Shown here one piece after another: positions 51,835-61,249 of a DNA stretch of 64,000 nt; the first letter of the stretch is position 1; every line of letters starts with the position of its first letter. A model generated the notes under the pieces. The model saw only the letters and a program-made list of their open reading frames with translations. It searched no databases and had not been told where the DNA came from. The DNA lies in the NCBI GenBank assembly GCA_963843465.1, contig CAWJKP010000004.1, positions 496,001 through 560,000 of the forward strand. Reading direction: 5' to 3'. Both the position numbers and the translations under genes were made by a program. Source of the DNA: CAWJKP01 sp963843465. GTDB taxonomy: Bacteria; Planctomycetota; Planctomycetia; Pirellulales; Thermoguttaceae.

Positions 51835-54000
51835 ATGGCGAGCCGGATTCTTGCGGTCGGTCTTCTGGTCTTGGGGCTACTGTTGCCGCCCTTCGCATCC
51901 GGCGAGTCGGGCCAGTCACGGCACGAGGGGCCTGTCGTCCTTGCCTATCCGCCGACCCGCAGGGTCGATCAGGTCGACGACTATCACGGCACGAAGGTCC
52001 CCGATCCCTATCGCTGGCTGGAAGCCGACATCCGCAGCTCGCCCGAAGTGGCCGATTGGGTGGCCGCGCAGAATAAGGTTACCTTCCGCTTCTTGGAATC
52101 GATCCCCCAGCGGGAGAAGATCCGCCGCCGGCTGACGGAGCTTTGGAACTATACCAAGTATTCTTCGCCCCGGAAAGAGGGCCCGCGATACTACTACTTC
52201 AAGAACGACGGCCTGCAGAACCAGCCCGTGCTCTACGTGGCCGACTCGCCCGACGGCGAGGGCCGCGTGCTGCTGGATCCCAACCAGTGGTCCAAGGACG
52301 GCACGGTCGCCCTGGACGGCCTGGGGTTTGACGACGACGGCCGCTACCTGGCGTACGCCCGGGCCGAGGCCGGAAGCGACTGGTCCACCTGGCGCGTGAT
52401 GGAGATCGACTCGCGGAAGCTGCTGCCGGACGAGCTGAAATGGACCAAGTTCTCTCCGGCCGCCTGGACCAAGGACGGCAAGGGCTTCTTCTACTGCCGC
52501 TACGAGGAGCCGCCTGCCGGGGCAAAGTTCCATGCCCTGAACTTCAACAACAAGCTCTACTATCACCGGCTCGGCACGCCGCAGTCGGCCGACACGCTGG
52601 TCTATTTCCGGCCGGAGCATCCCGATTGGCGTTACGACGGCGCGGTGAGCGAGGACGGCCGTTACCTGGTGATCGCCGTCACCGTGGGCACCGACCACCG
52701 CAACCGCGTTGCGGTCCGCGACCTGGCCGAGCCCTACGCCATGCCCGAGGAGCTGATCGCCGACTTCCGGCACGAGTTCACCTTCGTCGGCAACGACGGC
52801 CCGGTGCTCTACTTCAAGACCGACGCCGAGGCCCCGCGCCGCCGGCTGGTGGCCATCGAGCTGGGCAAGCCGGCCGTGAAGGACTGGAAAGAGATCATCC
52901 CCCAGGCGGAAGAGACGCTGCTGGGGGTGAACTTCGTGGGCAACCAACTCATCGCCGAGTACCTGAAGGACGTCACGCCGCAGGTGAAGATCTACGCCCC
53001 CGACGGCCGCTTTTTGCGGCAAGTCGGGTTCCCCGGCATCGGCGTGGCCGCGGGCTTCGACGGCAAGCGGACCGACCTGGAGACTTTCTACGTCTTCTCC
53101 AATCCCGTCACGCCGCCGAGCATCTACCGCTACGACATGCTCACCGGCGACAGCCGGCTGGTCCGCCGGTCGCAGGTCAAGTTCAACCCCGACCAATACG
53201 AGGTCAAGCAGGTCTTCTACTCCAGCAAGGACGGCACGCGCGTGCCGATGTTCATTTCCTCCAAGAAGGGACTGCACCTCGACGGATCGAATCCCACGCT
53301 CCTGTACGGCTACGGCGGCTTCAACATCCCGCTCTTGCCCGGCTTCGTCGTCAGCCGCATCGCCTGGATGGAGATGGGCGGGGTGGTGGCCCAGCCCAAT
53401 CTTCGCGGCGGCGGGGAATACGGCGAGGCCTGGCACAAAGCGGGCACCAAGCTCCTCAAGCAGAACGTCTTTGACGACTTCATCGCCGCCGCCCAGTGGC
53501 TCATCGCTCAGAAGTACACGAGGCCGGAGAAGCTGGCGATCCAAGGCGGCAGCAACGGCGGCCTGCTGGTGGGCGCCGTGATGACCCAGCGGCCCGAGCT
53601 GTTCGGGGCCTGCCTGCCCGCGGTGGGCGTGATGGACATGCTGCGGTTCCACAAGTTCACCGAGGGCCGGACCTGGGTCGACGATTACGGCTCGGCCGAC
53701 GATCCCCAGCAGTTCAAGGCCCTCTTGGCCTACTCGCCCTACCACAACCTGCGTCCCGGAACGCACTACCCGGCCACGCTCATCACCACGGCCGACACCG
53801 ACGACCGGGTGGTTCCCGGCCACAGCTTCAAGTTCGCCGCGGCCCTCCAGCGTGACCAGGCGGGCACGGCCCCCGTACTGATCCGTATCACCACCCGCGC
53901 CGGCCACGGCGGCGGCATGCCCACCAGCAAGCGGATCGAGCTGACGGCCGACGAGTGGGCCTTCCTGGTGAAGGCGCTGGGCATGGATCCCGGATTGTAA
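51835..54000 (+). CDS. Prolyl oligopeptidase (S9A), secreted
   Basis: 721 residues. Signal peptide RILAVGLLVLGLLLPPFASG. N-terminal seven-bladed beta-propeller (VDDYHGTKVPDPYRWLE onward) and C-terminal alpha/beta hydrolase: NLRGGGEYGEAWHKAG, catalytic Ser in IQGGSNGGLLVGAV (about 573), Asp in TADTDDRVVPGH (about 654), His in RAGHGGG (about 690). Cleaves short peptides after proline. Full length, no frame problem. GGAG precedes ATG 51835. Confidence 0.95.
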   Translation: MASRILAVGLLVLGLLLPPFASGESGQSRHEGPVVLAYPPTRRVDQVDDYHGTKVPDPYRWLEADIRSSPEVADWVAAQNKVTFRFLESIPQREKIRRRLTELWNYTKYSSPRKEGPRYYYFKNDGLQNQPVLYVADSPDGEGRVLLDPNQWSKDGTVALDGLGFDDDGRYLAYARAEAGSDWSTWRVMEIDSRKLLPDELKWTKFSPAAWTKDGKGFFYCRYEEPPAGAKFHALNFNNKLYYHRLGTPQSADTLVYFRPEHPDWRYDGAVSEDGRYLVIAVTVGTDHRNRVAVRDLAEPYAMPEELIADFRHEFTFVGNDGPVLYFKTDAEAPRRRLVAIELGKPAVKDWKEIIPQAEETLLGVNFVGNQLIAEYLKDVTPQVKIYAPDGRFLRQVGFPGIGVAAGFDGKRTDLETFYVFSNPVTPPSIYRYDMLTGDSRLVRRSQVKFNPDQYEVKQVFYSSKDGTRVPMFISSKKGLHLDGSNPTLLYGYGGFNIPLLPGFVVSRIAWMEMGGVVAQPNLRGGGEYGEAWHKAGTKLLKQNVFDDFIAAAQWLIAQKYTRPEKLAIQGGSNGGLLVGAVMTQRPELFGACLPAVGVMDMLRFHKFTEGRTWVDDYGSADDPQQFKALLAYSPYHNLRPGTHYPATLITTADTDDRVVPGHSFKFAAALQRDQAGTAPVLIRITTRAGHGGGMPTSKRIELTADEWAFLVKALGMDPGL

Positions 54001-54145
54001 GTCGGTTGGGCTGCGCTGACGAAACTGTTGAGGTCGTGTGCCACTGGCTCTGCCAGTGCTTGCAGCGCATTGACGTTCGATTCCGTTATCGGTACAAAGG
54101 GGGAAACTGGTACTTGGCGACGAGGCAAACGCGAAGAGAAGCTTA

Positions 54146-55330
54146 ATGGAACAAGAAGCGACAGAATCAGAACGCGCTCTGCTGGGCACTGGTAGCGGAC
54201 GTCAGATACCCCTTTGGGCAGACGATCCCGTCGGGGAGGATCCCGAATACCTGTCTCGACAGTTGATCACATACATCGGCAACAAGCGCACACTTCTCGG
54301 GCACATTGGCAGTGCTGTCGAGAGAGTGAAAGGCCGGCTTGGCAAGTCCCGTCTTCGCGTCTTCGACGCATTCAGTGGCTCGGGAGTCGTCTCCCGCTTC
54401 CTGAAAGCGCACGCCTCGCTGCTGGTGAGCAATGATCTGGAGGATTATGCGGCGGTGACGGCGCGCTGCTATTTGCGGAACCGGAGCACCGTCGATTTGC
54501 CGGCAATCGCCCGGACGGTCGCCGATCTGAACGCGAAGGTTGCTACGGAGCAGTTCCCGCCAGGATTCATCGAAGAGCTTTACTCCCCGCGGGATGAGAA
54601 GCGTATCACGAAGGAGGACCGCGTCTTCTATACCAGGAGCAACGCCCGGCGCCTGGACAACTATCGCCGACTCATTGACTCCGCTCCAAGCGACATCCGA
54701 GACCTGCTGTTGGGGTCGCTTATCAGCGAAGCATCGATCCACGCCAACACGGCAGGTGTCTTCAAGGGCTTCTACAAGAACCGTCAGACTCAGGTCGGCC
54801 AGTTCGGCGGCAGCGGCTCCGATGCGCTGGTTCGCATCCTGGGCGAGATCAAGCTGGACGTTCCCGTGCTGAGCAACTTCGAGTGCGACTACAAGGTGCT
54901 CCAGGAGGACGCCAACGTCGCCGCCGAACGGCTGAAGTCGCTGGATCTGGCGTATATCGACCCGCCCTACAACCAGCATCCCTATGGATCAAACTACTTC
55001 ATGCTCAATCTCCTCGTTCATTATCAACGACCCGGCCACCTGAGCCGTGTGTCGGGAATACCCACGGATTGGCGGCGTTCCGGCTACAACGTGCGTGCAA
55101 AGTCGCTTCCCCTGTTGAAGCAGCTCCTTCAGACCATCGACGCTCCGTTTCTCCTGGTCTCGTTCAACAACGAGGGCTTTGTTTCACCGCACGAGATGCA
55201 GGGGACGCTGCGTCAACTTGGATCCGTGGATGTCATGGAAACGCCCTACAACGCCTTCCGCGGAAGCAGAAATTTCAACCATCGGCCGATCCACGTGACG
55301 GAGCAGCTCTTCCTGGTTGAGCGGAGGTAG
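54146..55330 (+). CDS. D12-class N6-adenine DNA methyltransferase, orphan
   Basis: 394 residues. LITYIGNKRTLLGHI (SAM-binding FxGxK-like), RVFDAFSGSGVVSRF (motif I), VSNDLEDYAA, and catalytic AYIDPPYNQHPYGSNYF (DPPY, about residue 270). Dam-like enzymes methylate adenine in a short site; the long N-terminal and central parts (SPRDEKRITKEDRVFY) suggest a type II modification enzyme. No restriction gene is within the window on either side, so it acts as an orphan or its partner is elsewhere. Codon use is less GC-extreme than its neighbours, hinting at transfer. Confidence 0.9.
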   Translation: MEQEATESERALLGTGSGRQIPLWADDPVGEDPEYLSRQLITYIGNKRTLLGHIGSAVERVKGRLGKSRLRVFDAFSGSGVVSRFLKAHASLLVSNDLEDYAAVTARCYLRNRSTVDLPAIARTVADLNAKVATEQFPPGFIEELYSPRDEKRITKEDRVFYTRSNARRLDNYRRLIDSAPSDIRDLLLGSLISEASIHANTAGVFKGFYKNRQTQVGQFGGSGSDALVRILGEIKLDVPVLSNFECDYKVLQEDANVAAERLKSLDLAYIDPPYNQHPYGSNYFMLNLLVHYQRPGHLSRVSGIPTDWRRSGYNVRAKSLPLLKQLLQTIDAPFLLVSFNNEGFVSPHEMQGTLRQLGSVDVMETPYNAFRGSRNFNHRPIHVTEQLFLVERR

Positions 55331-55501
55331 CCCAGTCCTACCAGGGTGACTCCGATCCGTTATGCGGAAGTCGGTGGCGGGGGAGAGCGGGAAAGAGGAT
55401 AAATATCTGGCTGACGAGCTTGACAATGCCCGCGCCAACGGCAAGACTGGGACTCGTGGGGCCGCGACGCGGGCGCACCGTAACCGTTCACGCGCTGGAA
55501 T

Positions 55502-55569
55502 GTAGCAGGCACACGCCGTGTGCCGTCCGTTCCGGAAGGCGGGCACGGCACACGGCGTGTGCCTACTAC
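55502..55569. repeat. Palindromic element, family R4, short
   Basis: 68 bp, GTAGCAGGCACACGCCGTGT ... CACGGCGTGTGCCTACTAC. Same arms as the 113-bp in-gene copy at 21861-21973 with a different centre. It lies in the 55331-55633 gap, which has no gene. Confidence 0.88.
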
Positions 55570-55633
55570 ATTGAGCGCCTGCCCGTGTACGGCTACGGCG
55601 TGCCCTGTTGACCGTCTTGAAGAGGAGAAACCT

Positions 55634-56608
55634 ATGCCCAGCGGAATGAGCCGTCGCACGTTCGTCCAAGGATCACTTCTTTCGTCGGCCGGGATGGCGA
55701 TGGCCGCGAAATTGCACGCGGCAGGCTCGTCGCCGACACCGCCGGCGCCGCCTGCCCCGCAAGCGGGCATGAGCTGCGGCAAGATCGGCAAGCTCCAGAT
55801 CAGCCGGCTGATTCTCGGCGGCAACCTGCTGACGCACTTCACGCACAGCCGCGACTTGCGCTACGTCTATAATCTTGCCGCCCACTATAATACGGACGAG
55901 AAGATCCTGGAGACGTTGGCGGCCGCCGAGGCGCACGGCATCAACACGCTGACCATTCACAATCCGCCCCACGCCATGTCGGTCTTGCGGCGCTATCGCA
56001 AGGAGCGCGGCGGCAAGATCCAGTGGATCATCTGCCCCACCGCGCCCGTCGAGCCCGGCCTGGCCGCGTACCGCCAGCAGGTCGAGGAGCTGATCAAGGA
56101 CGGCTGCGAGGCCATTTACCTGTGGGGAGTCCATGCGGACCCCATGGTGGCCCGCGGGGAGATCGATCTGGTTGCCCAAGCCGTCGAGTTGCCCAAGCAG
56201 TACGGCGTGCCCTCGGGCGTAGGCTGCCACGACCTGGCGGTGGTCAAGGCGTGCCAACAGCACGGCGTGAAGGCCGACTTCTACATCAAGACGTTTCACA
56301 GCCATAGCTACCCGACTGGCCCCAAGCCCGAGCAGATCAAAGGGCCGCTCCAGGAGTTCCCCGGTTACTGGTGCGCCAATCCGCAGGAGACGGTCGAGTT
56401 CATGCAGGGCGTCGAGAAGCCCTGGATCGCCTTCAAGACGATGGCCGCCGGCGCGATACCGCCGCACCAGGCGTTCCGCTACGCCTTCCGCAGCGGCGCC
56501 GACTTCGTGTTGGCCGGCATGTTCGACTTCGAGATTGCCGAAGACGCCCAGATCGCCAAAGACGCGGCGGCCGCCTACAAGGATCGCCAGCGGCCCTGGC
56601 GGGCTTGA
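55634..56608 (+). CDS. TAT-exported aldo/keto-reductase-like protein
   Basis: 324 residues from ATG 55634 (AGAGGAGAAA upstream). Twin-arginine signal MSRRTFVQGSLLSSAGMAMA, then a Pro-rich linker, LQISRLILGGNLLTHFTHSR, AAAEAHGINTLTIHNPPHAM, AIYLWGVHADPMVARGEI and MAAGAIPPHQAFRYAF. Same family as 33485-34468. As there, I see no intact AKR tetrad. Likely periplasmic; substrate unknown. Confidence 0.8.
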   Translation: MPSGMSRRTFVQGSLLSSAGMAMAAKLHAAGSSPTPPAPPAPQAGMSCGKIGKLQISRLILGGNLLTHFTHSRDLRYVYNLAAHYNTDEKILETLAAAEAHGINTLTIHNPPHAMSVLRRYRKERGGKIQWIICPTAPVEPGLAAYRQQVEELIKDGCEAIYLWGVHADPMVARGEIDLVAQAVELPKQYGVPSGVGCHDLAVVKACQQHGVKADFYIKTFHSHSYPTGPKPEQIKGPLQEFPGYWCANPQETVEFMQGVEKPWIAFKTMAAGAIPPHQAFRYAFRSGADFVLAGMFDFEIAEDAQIAKDAAAAYKDRQRPWRA

Positions 56609-56699
56609 GCCGGGCGGAAAAAGGGGATAAGTCCAATTTGCCGCGCCCCGCACGTGGCCGGGTGGCGATAAATCAGCAGCCTCCTGTCTGGAATGTGCT

Positions 56700-57161
56700 T
56701 CATGGCTCTCCCTTGGGATTTCGGCACTCCATATAGTACTTCTGGACGTGTGCAACACAAGGTCTTCCGTTAGCTGCCATCTGGGCGCAACGGGCCGCCG
56801 GGGATTTCGCCTTTTCCAAGACAGCCTTGGTTCGAGTAACGACTCCCTCCTCCACGTCCTGCTCAATGTCTTGCCGCGTCAGGCCGAAACAGGCACAGAT
56901 TGGCGCAGTCGGGTCTTTGGGATAGACGGGACGGGCCAATTCCAAAGTCAGGACAACCCGTTCGAGGCCATCGAAGTAGGCTACGCCGCATTGTGAAGAA
57001 GGGCAGAAGTTGACGGGTTCGGCCAGCCGGTGCCGCTGTTCGTCCGTCAGGTAGGACTTCAGGGCCTCAACGCCGACCGCTTCCCCCTTCGACCCGCAGC
57101 GGGGACAATAGTCGGCGGTCTGTTCAGGTTCTCGAACGAAGGCTTTGTTCAATGTCGGCAA
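56700..57161 (-). CDS. CopZ-like Zn/[2Fe-2S] metallochaperone
   Basis: 153 residues from TTG 57161. N-terminal Zn-type pair CPRCGSKGEAV and FCPSSQCGVAYFDG, then the BFD-like [2Fe-2S] domain ICACFGLTRQDIEQDVEEGV ... KAKSPAARCAQMAANGRPCV with four Cys. This two-domain layout is that of the Archaeoglobus CopZ-type copper chaperone, though without its third HMA domain. It probably binds copper or hands it to a P-type ATPase; no such transporter is near. The start lacks a good ribosome site, and a different N-terminus upstream of 57161 is possible. Confidence 0.75.
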   Translation of the reverse strand: MPTLNKAFVREPEQTADYCPRCGSKGEAVGVEALKSYLTDEQRHRLAEPVNFCPSSQCGVAYFDGLERVVLTLELARPVYPKDPTAPICACFGLTRQDIEQDVEEGVVTRTKAVLEKAKSPAARCAQMAANGRPCVAHVQKYYMECRNPKGEP

Positions 57162-57284
57162 TCAGGGTGGGGAGATCTTCGATCAATTGCCCATTGTACG
57201 ACCGGGAATGTGGCTGTCGAGAGAGGGAAAAGGAAATCAGCGTCCCACATGAGGGTGTTGCCTTCTCCATGTAGTTGCGACCAG

Positions 57285-57380
57285 GATGAGTTGCACCCGA
57301 ATGTTCAAGGTGCGAAGATGATTGCCGAGGCGGTTTTCGAGGTGCTTTCTGAGTTCCAAGATGGAGGTCGTTCACCATGA
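57285..57380 (+). pseudogene. C-terminal scrap of an SGNH/GDSL hydrolase
   Basis: The codons D-E-L-H-P-N-V-Q-G-A-K-M-I-A-E-A-V-F plus EVLSEFQDGG match the end of SGNH esterases, whose last block DxLHPNxxGxxxIA holds the catalytic Asp and His. The bases before 57285 do not continue the fold in any frame. Its stop overlaps the DUF3472 start (ATGA), so the two were once coupled. Confidence 0.6.
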
Positions 57381-58249
57381 TCCTGAGACTGGCAACGGCG
57401 ACCGCCATTGCGCTACTGCTTTGCGCGAATGCACACGCCCAACATCTTTGGTGGAACCTGGAAGGGCAAAAGGACGCCACCTGCCTCTACGGCGAGATCA
57501 CGGTCCTGGCAACCGCTCCCCATATCTACTACTGCGGAGCGAACTGGCACCCTGGCGAGCCAGCGGGCGGTTACTGCGGCATTCAGCACAACAGCGAGAC
57601 AGAACGCCGCACCATTTTCTCGATCTGGGACTCGTCGCCGGAATTGCACCCCAGGGTCACAGCCGCCGACCCTCATACGCTGCACAATCGCTTCGGCGGC
57701 GAGGGCGAAGGCGCCCACACCCACATGCTTTGGCCTTGGAACGTGGGCGATACCTTTCAATTCTTCGTGCGGAAACAGCCGGGGAAAGGCGACACGACGG
57801 ACACCCGCTACTACGTTTACGACCGCATTCAGAAACGATGGCTGCACAGTGCCACCATCACCAGTCCCAACGGCGGCAAGGCGAGCGTGGCGACCATCGG
57901 CGGCGGCCTCAACTCGTTTCTTGAGAACTTCGCGGGCAAGGACTGCTGGCTGCCGAAACTGGCTCTCTATCGGCTTTGGTTGGGTTCGAGCGTGGACACG
58001 ATGAAATGCCTTACCAAGGCCGGCGGCGACGGCACCTGGGGCGAGTTGCACGATGCGTATTTTCTGGCCGAGGGCGACCCTGCCGCGCTACATGATGTTT
58101 TCGCCCAGTTGCGGAAACGGAAATACGGTCGGCCCGTAATGGGGGAGAAGGGCAAGAGCCTCGAACCGATCTCCGACATTCCCTTGTCCAAGAGGTTGCT
58201 CGTGGCCCTGAAGACATTGCCCCGGGCCAATGAGGTTGGCGACAACTAA
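57377..58249 (+). CDS. Secreted DUF3472 protein
   Basis: 290 residues. Signal peptide LRLATATAIALLLCANAHAQ, then the DUF3472 pattern: GEITVLATAPHIYYCGANWH, GYCGIQHNSETERRTIFSIW, FGGEGEGAHTHMLWPWNVGD, DTRYYVYDRIQKRWLHSA. DUF3472 proteins are predicted carbohydrate-related secreted proteins in planctomycetes and Actinobacteria; no activity known to me. Coupled to the SGNH scrap upstream, which suggests a former esterase-DUF3472 pair. Confidence 0.85.
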   Translation: MILRLATATAIALLLCANAHAQHLWWNLEGQKDATCLYGEITVLATAPHIYYCGANWHPGEPAGGYCGIQHNSETERRTIFSIWDSSPELHPRVTAADPHTLHNRFGGEGEGAHTHMLWPWNVGDTFQFFVRKQPGKGDTTDTRYYVYDRIQKRWLHSATITSPNGGKASVATIGGGLNSFLENFAGKDCWLPKLALYRLWLGSSVDTMKCLTKAGGDGTWGELHDAYFLAEGDPAALHDVFAQLRKRKYGRPVMGEKGKSLEPISDIPLSKRLLVALKTLPRANEVGDN

Positions 58250-58507
58250 GGCAGCATTGCCGAAGAACGTCCCCATTCTTACCAGACGCCCCTGATGGAG
58301 GGTTCCCGCGTGTCATAACATGGTAGCGGGACAATTCCTCGTTGGCGGGCGGTGGTTCTGTGGTCATCCAGCGCCTCCGGAAGGTTTCGCTGCGCACCTT
58401 AGGCTTTGCCATCTCCTCCGGAGGGTGAAAACGAGGAAACAGTGTCGTAGCGATGGTGTTCCAGCGAGTATCCCAAGTTTCGATTCTCCCAACGAAAGGA
58501 CGATCTC

Positions 58508-59527
58508 ATGCCGAGACTGAGCAGCATGTTGGTTGCCGGCGTCGCCTTGGCGATGATTGGCGGCATTCTTGCTTCTTCGACGCGGCCGGCCGTCTCGGGC
58601 GACAACGGCCAGAAGACCACCGCAAATCCGAAGGCCACAACCGCAGCCGTTCCGGCGGTCGCCAAGTCGGCCCCTTCGCCCGCCGCCAGCGAAACCCTGC
58701 TGGCCCAGGCCGACGAGAAAGCGATCCGGGCGACGGCCGACGAGTTTGTCAAGGCGTTCAACGCCGCTGACGTCAAGGCGATTGGCGCTCTTTGGGCGCC
58801 GGACGCCGAGTACACGGACGAATCGGGCCAATCGTTCCAAGGTCGTGCCGCGATCGAACAGGTGTACGCCGACGTGTTCAAGCAGCACCTGGGCGCGATG
58901 ATGACGGTCAAAATCGAGTCGATACGGTTGCTGGGCCCGGACGTGGCCCTTGAAAAAGGCGTGGCCAGGGTCAAGTCGCCCGGAGGGCTCGCCGACACGG
59001 CGGCACGTTACACCGTGGTCCACGTGAAGCGTAACGGCAAATGGACCATGGTTTTCGACCGCGACGTCCCCTTCGTTCCCGCCTCGAACGAGGAGTACCT
59101 GAAGGATCTGGAATGGCTCATCGGCGACTGGCGTCCCCAAGCGAAAGAGCTGCCCCTGCGGCTCCACGTCGAGTGGATGGCGCAAAGGAACTTCATCAAG
59201 ACCACCTACACGGTTACGAAGGATGGTCAATCCACGTTGACCGGAGGCCAGATCATCGGCTGGAATCCCAAGCTGGGGCGCATCGTCTCTTGGCACTTCG
59301 ACGCCCAGGGCGGCTTCGGTGAGGATGTCTGGACGAAGGACGGCTCGAATTGGGTCATGGAGGCGACCGGCGTGCTTCGTGACGGCAGCGAAAGCACCGC
59401 GGTCAACATCGCGACTCCCATCGACGCCAACAGCTTCACTTGGGAGTCGATCAAGCGGACTCTGGACGGGGTAAGCCTTCCTGATACGCCGCCGGTGAAG
59501 ATCGTTCGCGTGCAACCGAGCAAGTGA
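58508..59527 (+). CDS. SnoaL-like/SgcJ family secreted protein
   Basis: 339 residues from ATG 58508 (AAAGGA upstream). Signal MLVAGVALAMIGGILASSTR, low-complexity Ala/Pro linker, a SnoaL/DUF4440 cone domain (about 70-195: ADEFVKAFNAADVKAIGALW, DESGQSFQGRAAIEQVYADV), and a second lipocalin-like half (LEWLIGDWRPQAKELPLRL to the end). Common planctomycete secreted protein with no assigned reaction. Its 5' region recurs, decayed, at 62717-62875. Confidence 0.85.
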   Translation: MPRLSSMLVAGVALAMIGGILASSTRPAVSGDNGQKTTANPKATTAAVPAVAKSAPSPAASETLLAQADEKAIRATADEFVKAFNAADVKAIGALWAPDAEYTDESGQSFQGRAAIEQVYADVFKQHLGAMMTVKIESIRLLGPDVALEKGVARVKSPGGLADTAARYTVVHVKRNGKWTMVFDRDVPFVPASNEEYLKDLEWLIGDWRPQAKELPLRLHVEWMAQRNFIKTTYTVTKDGQSTLTGGQIIGWNPKLGRIVSWHFDAQGGFGEDVWTKDGSNWVMEATGVLRDGSESTAVNIATPIDANSFTWESIKRTLDGVSLPDTPPVKIVRVQPSK

Positions 59528-59579
59528 CGCCTTTTCCCCTAACCCGGAACACCCGATGATTTTCTGAAAGGTCTCTCTC

Positions 59580-60876
59580 ATGATCAAGGCAACGATCGGC
59601 TTGATGGTTGGAGCGTCCTTAGCGCTGATGGGGCCGCAAGTCGTCCATGCACGCGGTTGTGGCGGCGCACACGCGAGCGGCGAATACCATGGAGGCGGCT
59701 CCGCGGGCGGATACCACGGCGGCAGCTATTCCGGGTCGCACTCCTCTAGCGGCGCCAGCGGCGGCGGCTACGGCAGCGCAAGCGGTTCGTACAATCGATC
59801 CTACGAAGGTTCGCACGGCGGTTCAGCCGACGTCAGCGGCACGCGCGGCGCGGCGTACGGCCCCAACGGCGCCGCCGCTGGAAGCAGCCGCGACGTGTCT
59901 GCCACCGGCCCGCAAGGCCAAACCTATAATAGCCAGCAGGAACGGGGCGCGGCAGCCGGCCCCAATGGCGCCGCCGTCGGCGGCAGCCGCAGCACCAGCG
60001 CCACGGGCGCCTACGGCCAAAGTTACTCCGGCCAGCGTGAAGGGGCGGCGGCAGCCGGCCCCTATGGCGCCGCCGCAGGCGGCACGTATCACGGAGCCGC
60101 GGCCTACAGCACCGCGCACACAGCATTGCCCACCGACGCCGGTTTTGGCGTCGCGGCCTCCGGAACCGGCGCAGTCGCCTACGCCGGGTACCACCAGACC
60201 GAAGCGGTCAGCGGCAGCGAGTACGCCGCCCGCGGAGCCGCCGTCCGCTCCTCGTACACCGGCTACGGCGCCTTCGGTCAGGGCTGGTATACGGCGCATC
60301 CCGGGGCCTGGAATCCCAGCGGGTTGGACCGCGGGCCAAGCATGGGGCGCGGCCACCTGGCCGGCCGTCGGATCGTGGTGCGGGTGGACCGGCGGCGTGC
60401 AGCCAATCAACTACGACTACGGCAACAGCGTCTGTTATCAGGACAACCAGGTCTACTATGGGGATCAGCCTGTCGCCTCGGCGGAGCAGTACTACCAGCA
60501 GGCGGCCGCGTTGGCCAAAAGCCAGCCCGCGCCGGATCCCAAGTCGAGCGACTGGATGTCGCTGGGAGTCTTCGGGCTCATCCGGGGAAGCGAGTCCGAT
60601 CCGGATTATGTGATGCAGTTGGCCGTCAACAAAGCGGGCGCGGTCGCGGGAAACTACTGGGACGTGGTAAGCGGCACTTCGGTCCCCATCCACGGAGCCG
60701 TCGACACGAAGACTCAGCGAATCGCCTGGACGGTAGGGGACAACAAGAATACGGTCGGCGAAACGGGAATCTACAACCTGACCAAGGATGAGGCCCCGGC
60801 GCTGATCCACCTCGGAAAGGACAAGACCCAGCAATGGACGCTTGTCCGGCTCAAACAGCCAAACGGGCCGCAGTGA
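59580..60876 (+). CDS. mu-protocadherin-like Gly/Ala/Tyr-rich surface protein, frameshifted
   Basis: ATG 59580 (GAAAGG upstream): signal (IGLMVGASLALMGPQVVHA), then ~220 residues of Gly/Ala/Ser/Tyr with imperfect repeats (AAAGPNGAAVGGSRSTSATG, AAAAGPYGAAAGGTYHGAAA). Near 60325 the frame shifts by one extra T, after which WTAGQAWGAATWPAVGSWCG, SVCYQDNQVYYGDQPVASAE and the compact C-terminal domain (LQLAVNKAGAVAGNYWDVVS; KTQRIAWTVGDNKNTVGETG) run to 60876. This matches the planctomycete putative cell-surface protein group annotated as mu-protocadherin. Likely outer surface. Confidence 0.78.
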
Positions 60877-61249
60877 CGAAGGTGCCGATCAAACGGAGCT
60901 TATGGCCGCTTCGTCATATAGATCCGTGCGGAGCGCCACAGGGAAGCCCCCGGCGGATGCGGCAAGGTCTAACGCGGGCAGAGGATATCCGCTGAAAATG
61001 CTTCTTGCCGAGCATGAGGGAGAGGGATAGGTGCGGCATACTCGCGCGCCTGTGGCTGTGTGTCCTTTGCCGGATAATCCCGGGCGGTAGTGCTCCGGGT
61101 GTAGGGAAACTCCAGTTCTTTTCGAGGATCGGTTCGCCCGCTGTCTTGATAGAACCGATAGCAGAAAGGGCACTAGCGGCGCTTTGAAACAATCCCTCGT
61201 TGCCGGAACAAGGCCCGCGTTGCCGACGATGATCGAGGAGCGTGCTGTC
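60877..61249. other. 373-bp intergenic region
   Basis: Between the surface protein and the TolC gene. Short frames exist but none with a convincing start, composition or family. No clear hairpin; nothing assigned. Confidence 0.3.

Noticed and set aside
51916..54189. Long minus-strand frame opposite prolyl oligopeptidase
   Set aside because: The plus strand encodes a complete S9A enzyme with its triad; the antisense frame is Arg/Gly/Val-rich shadow.
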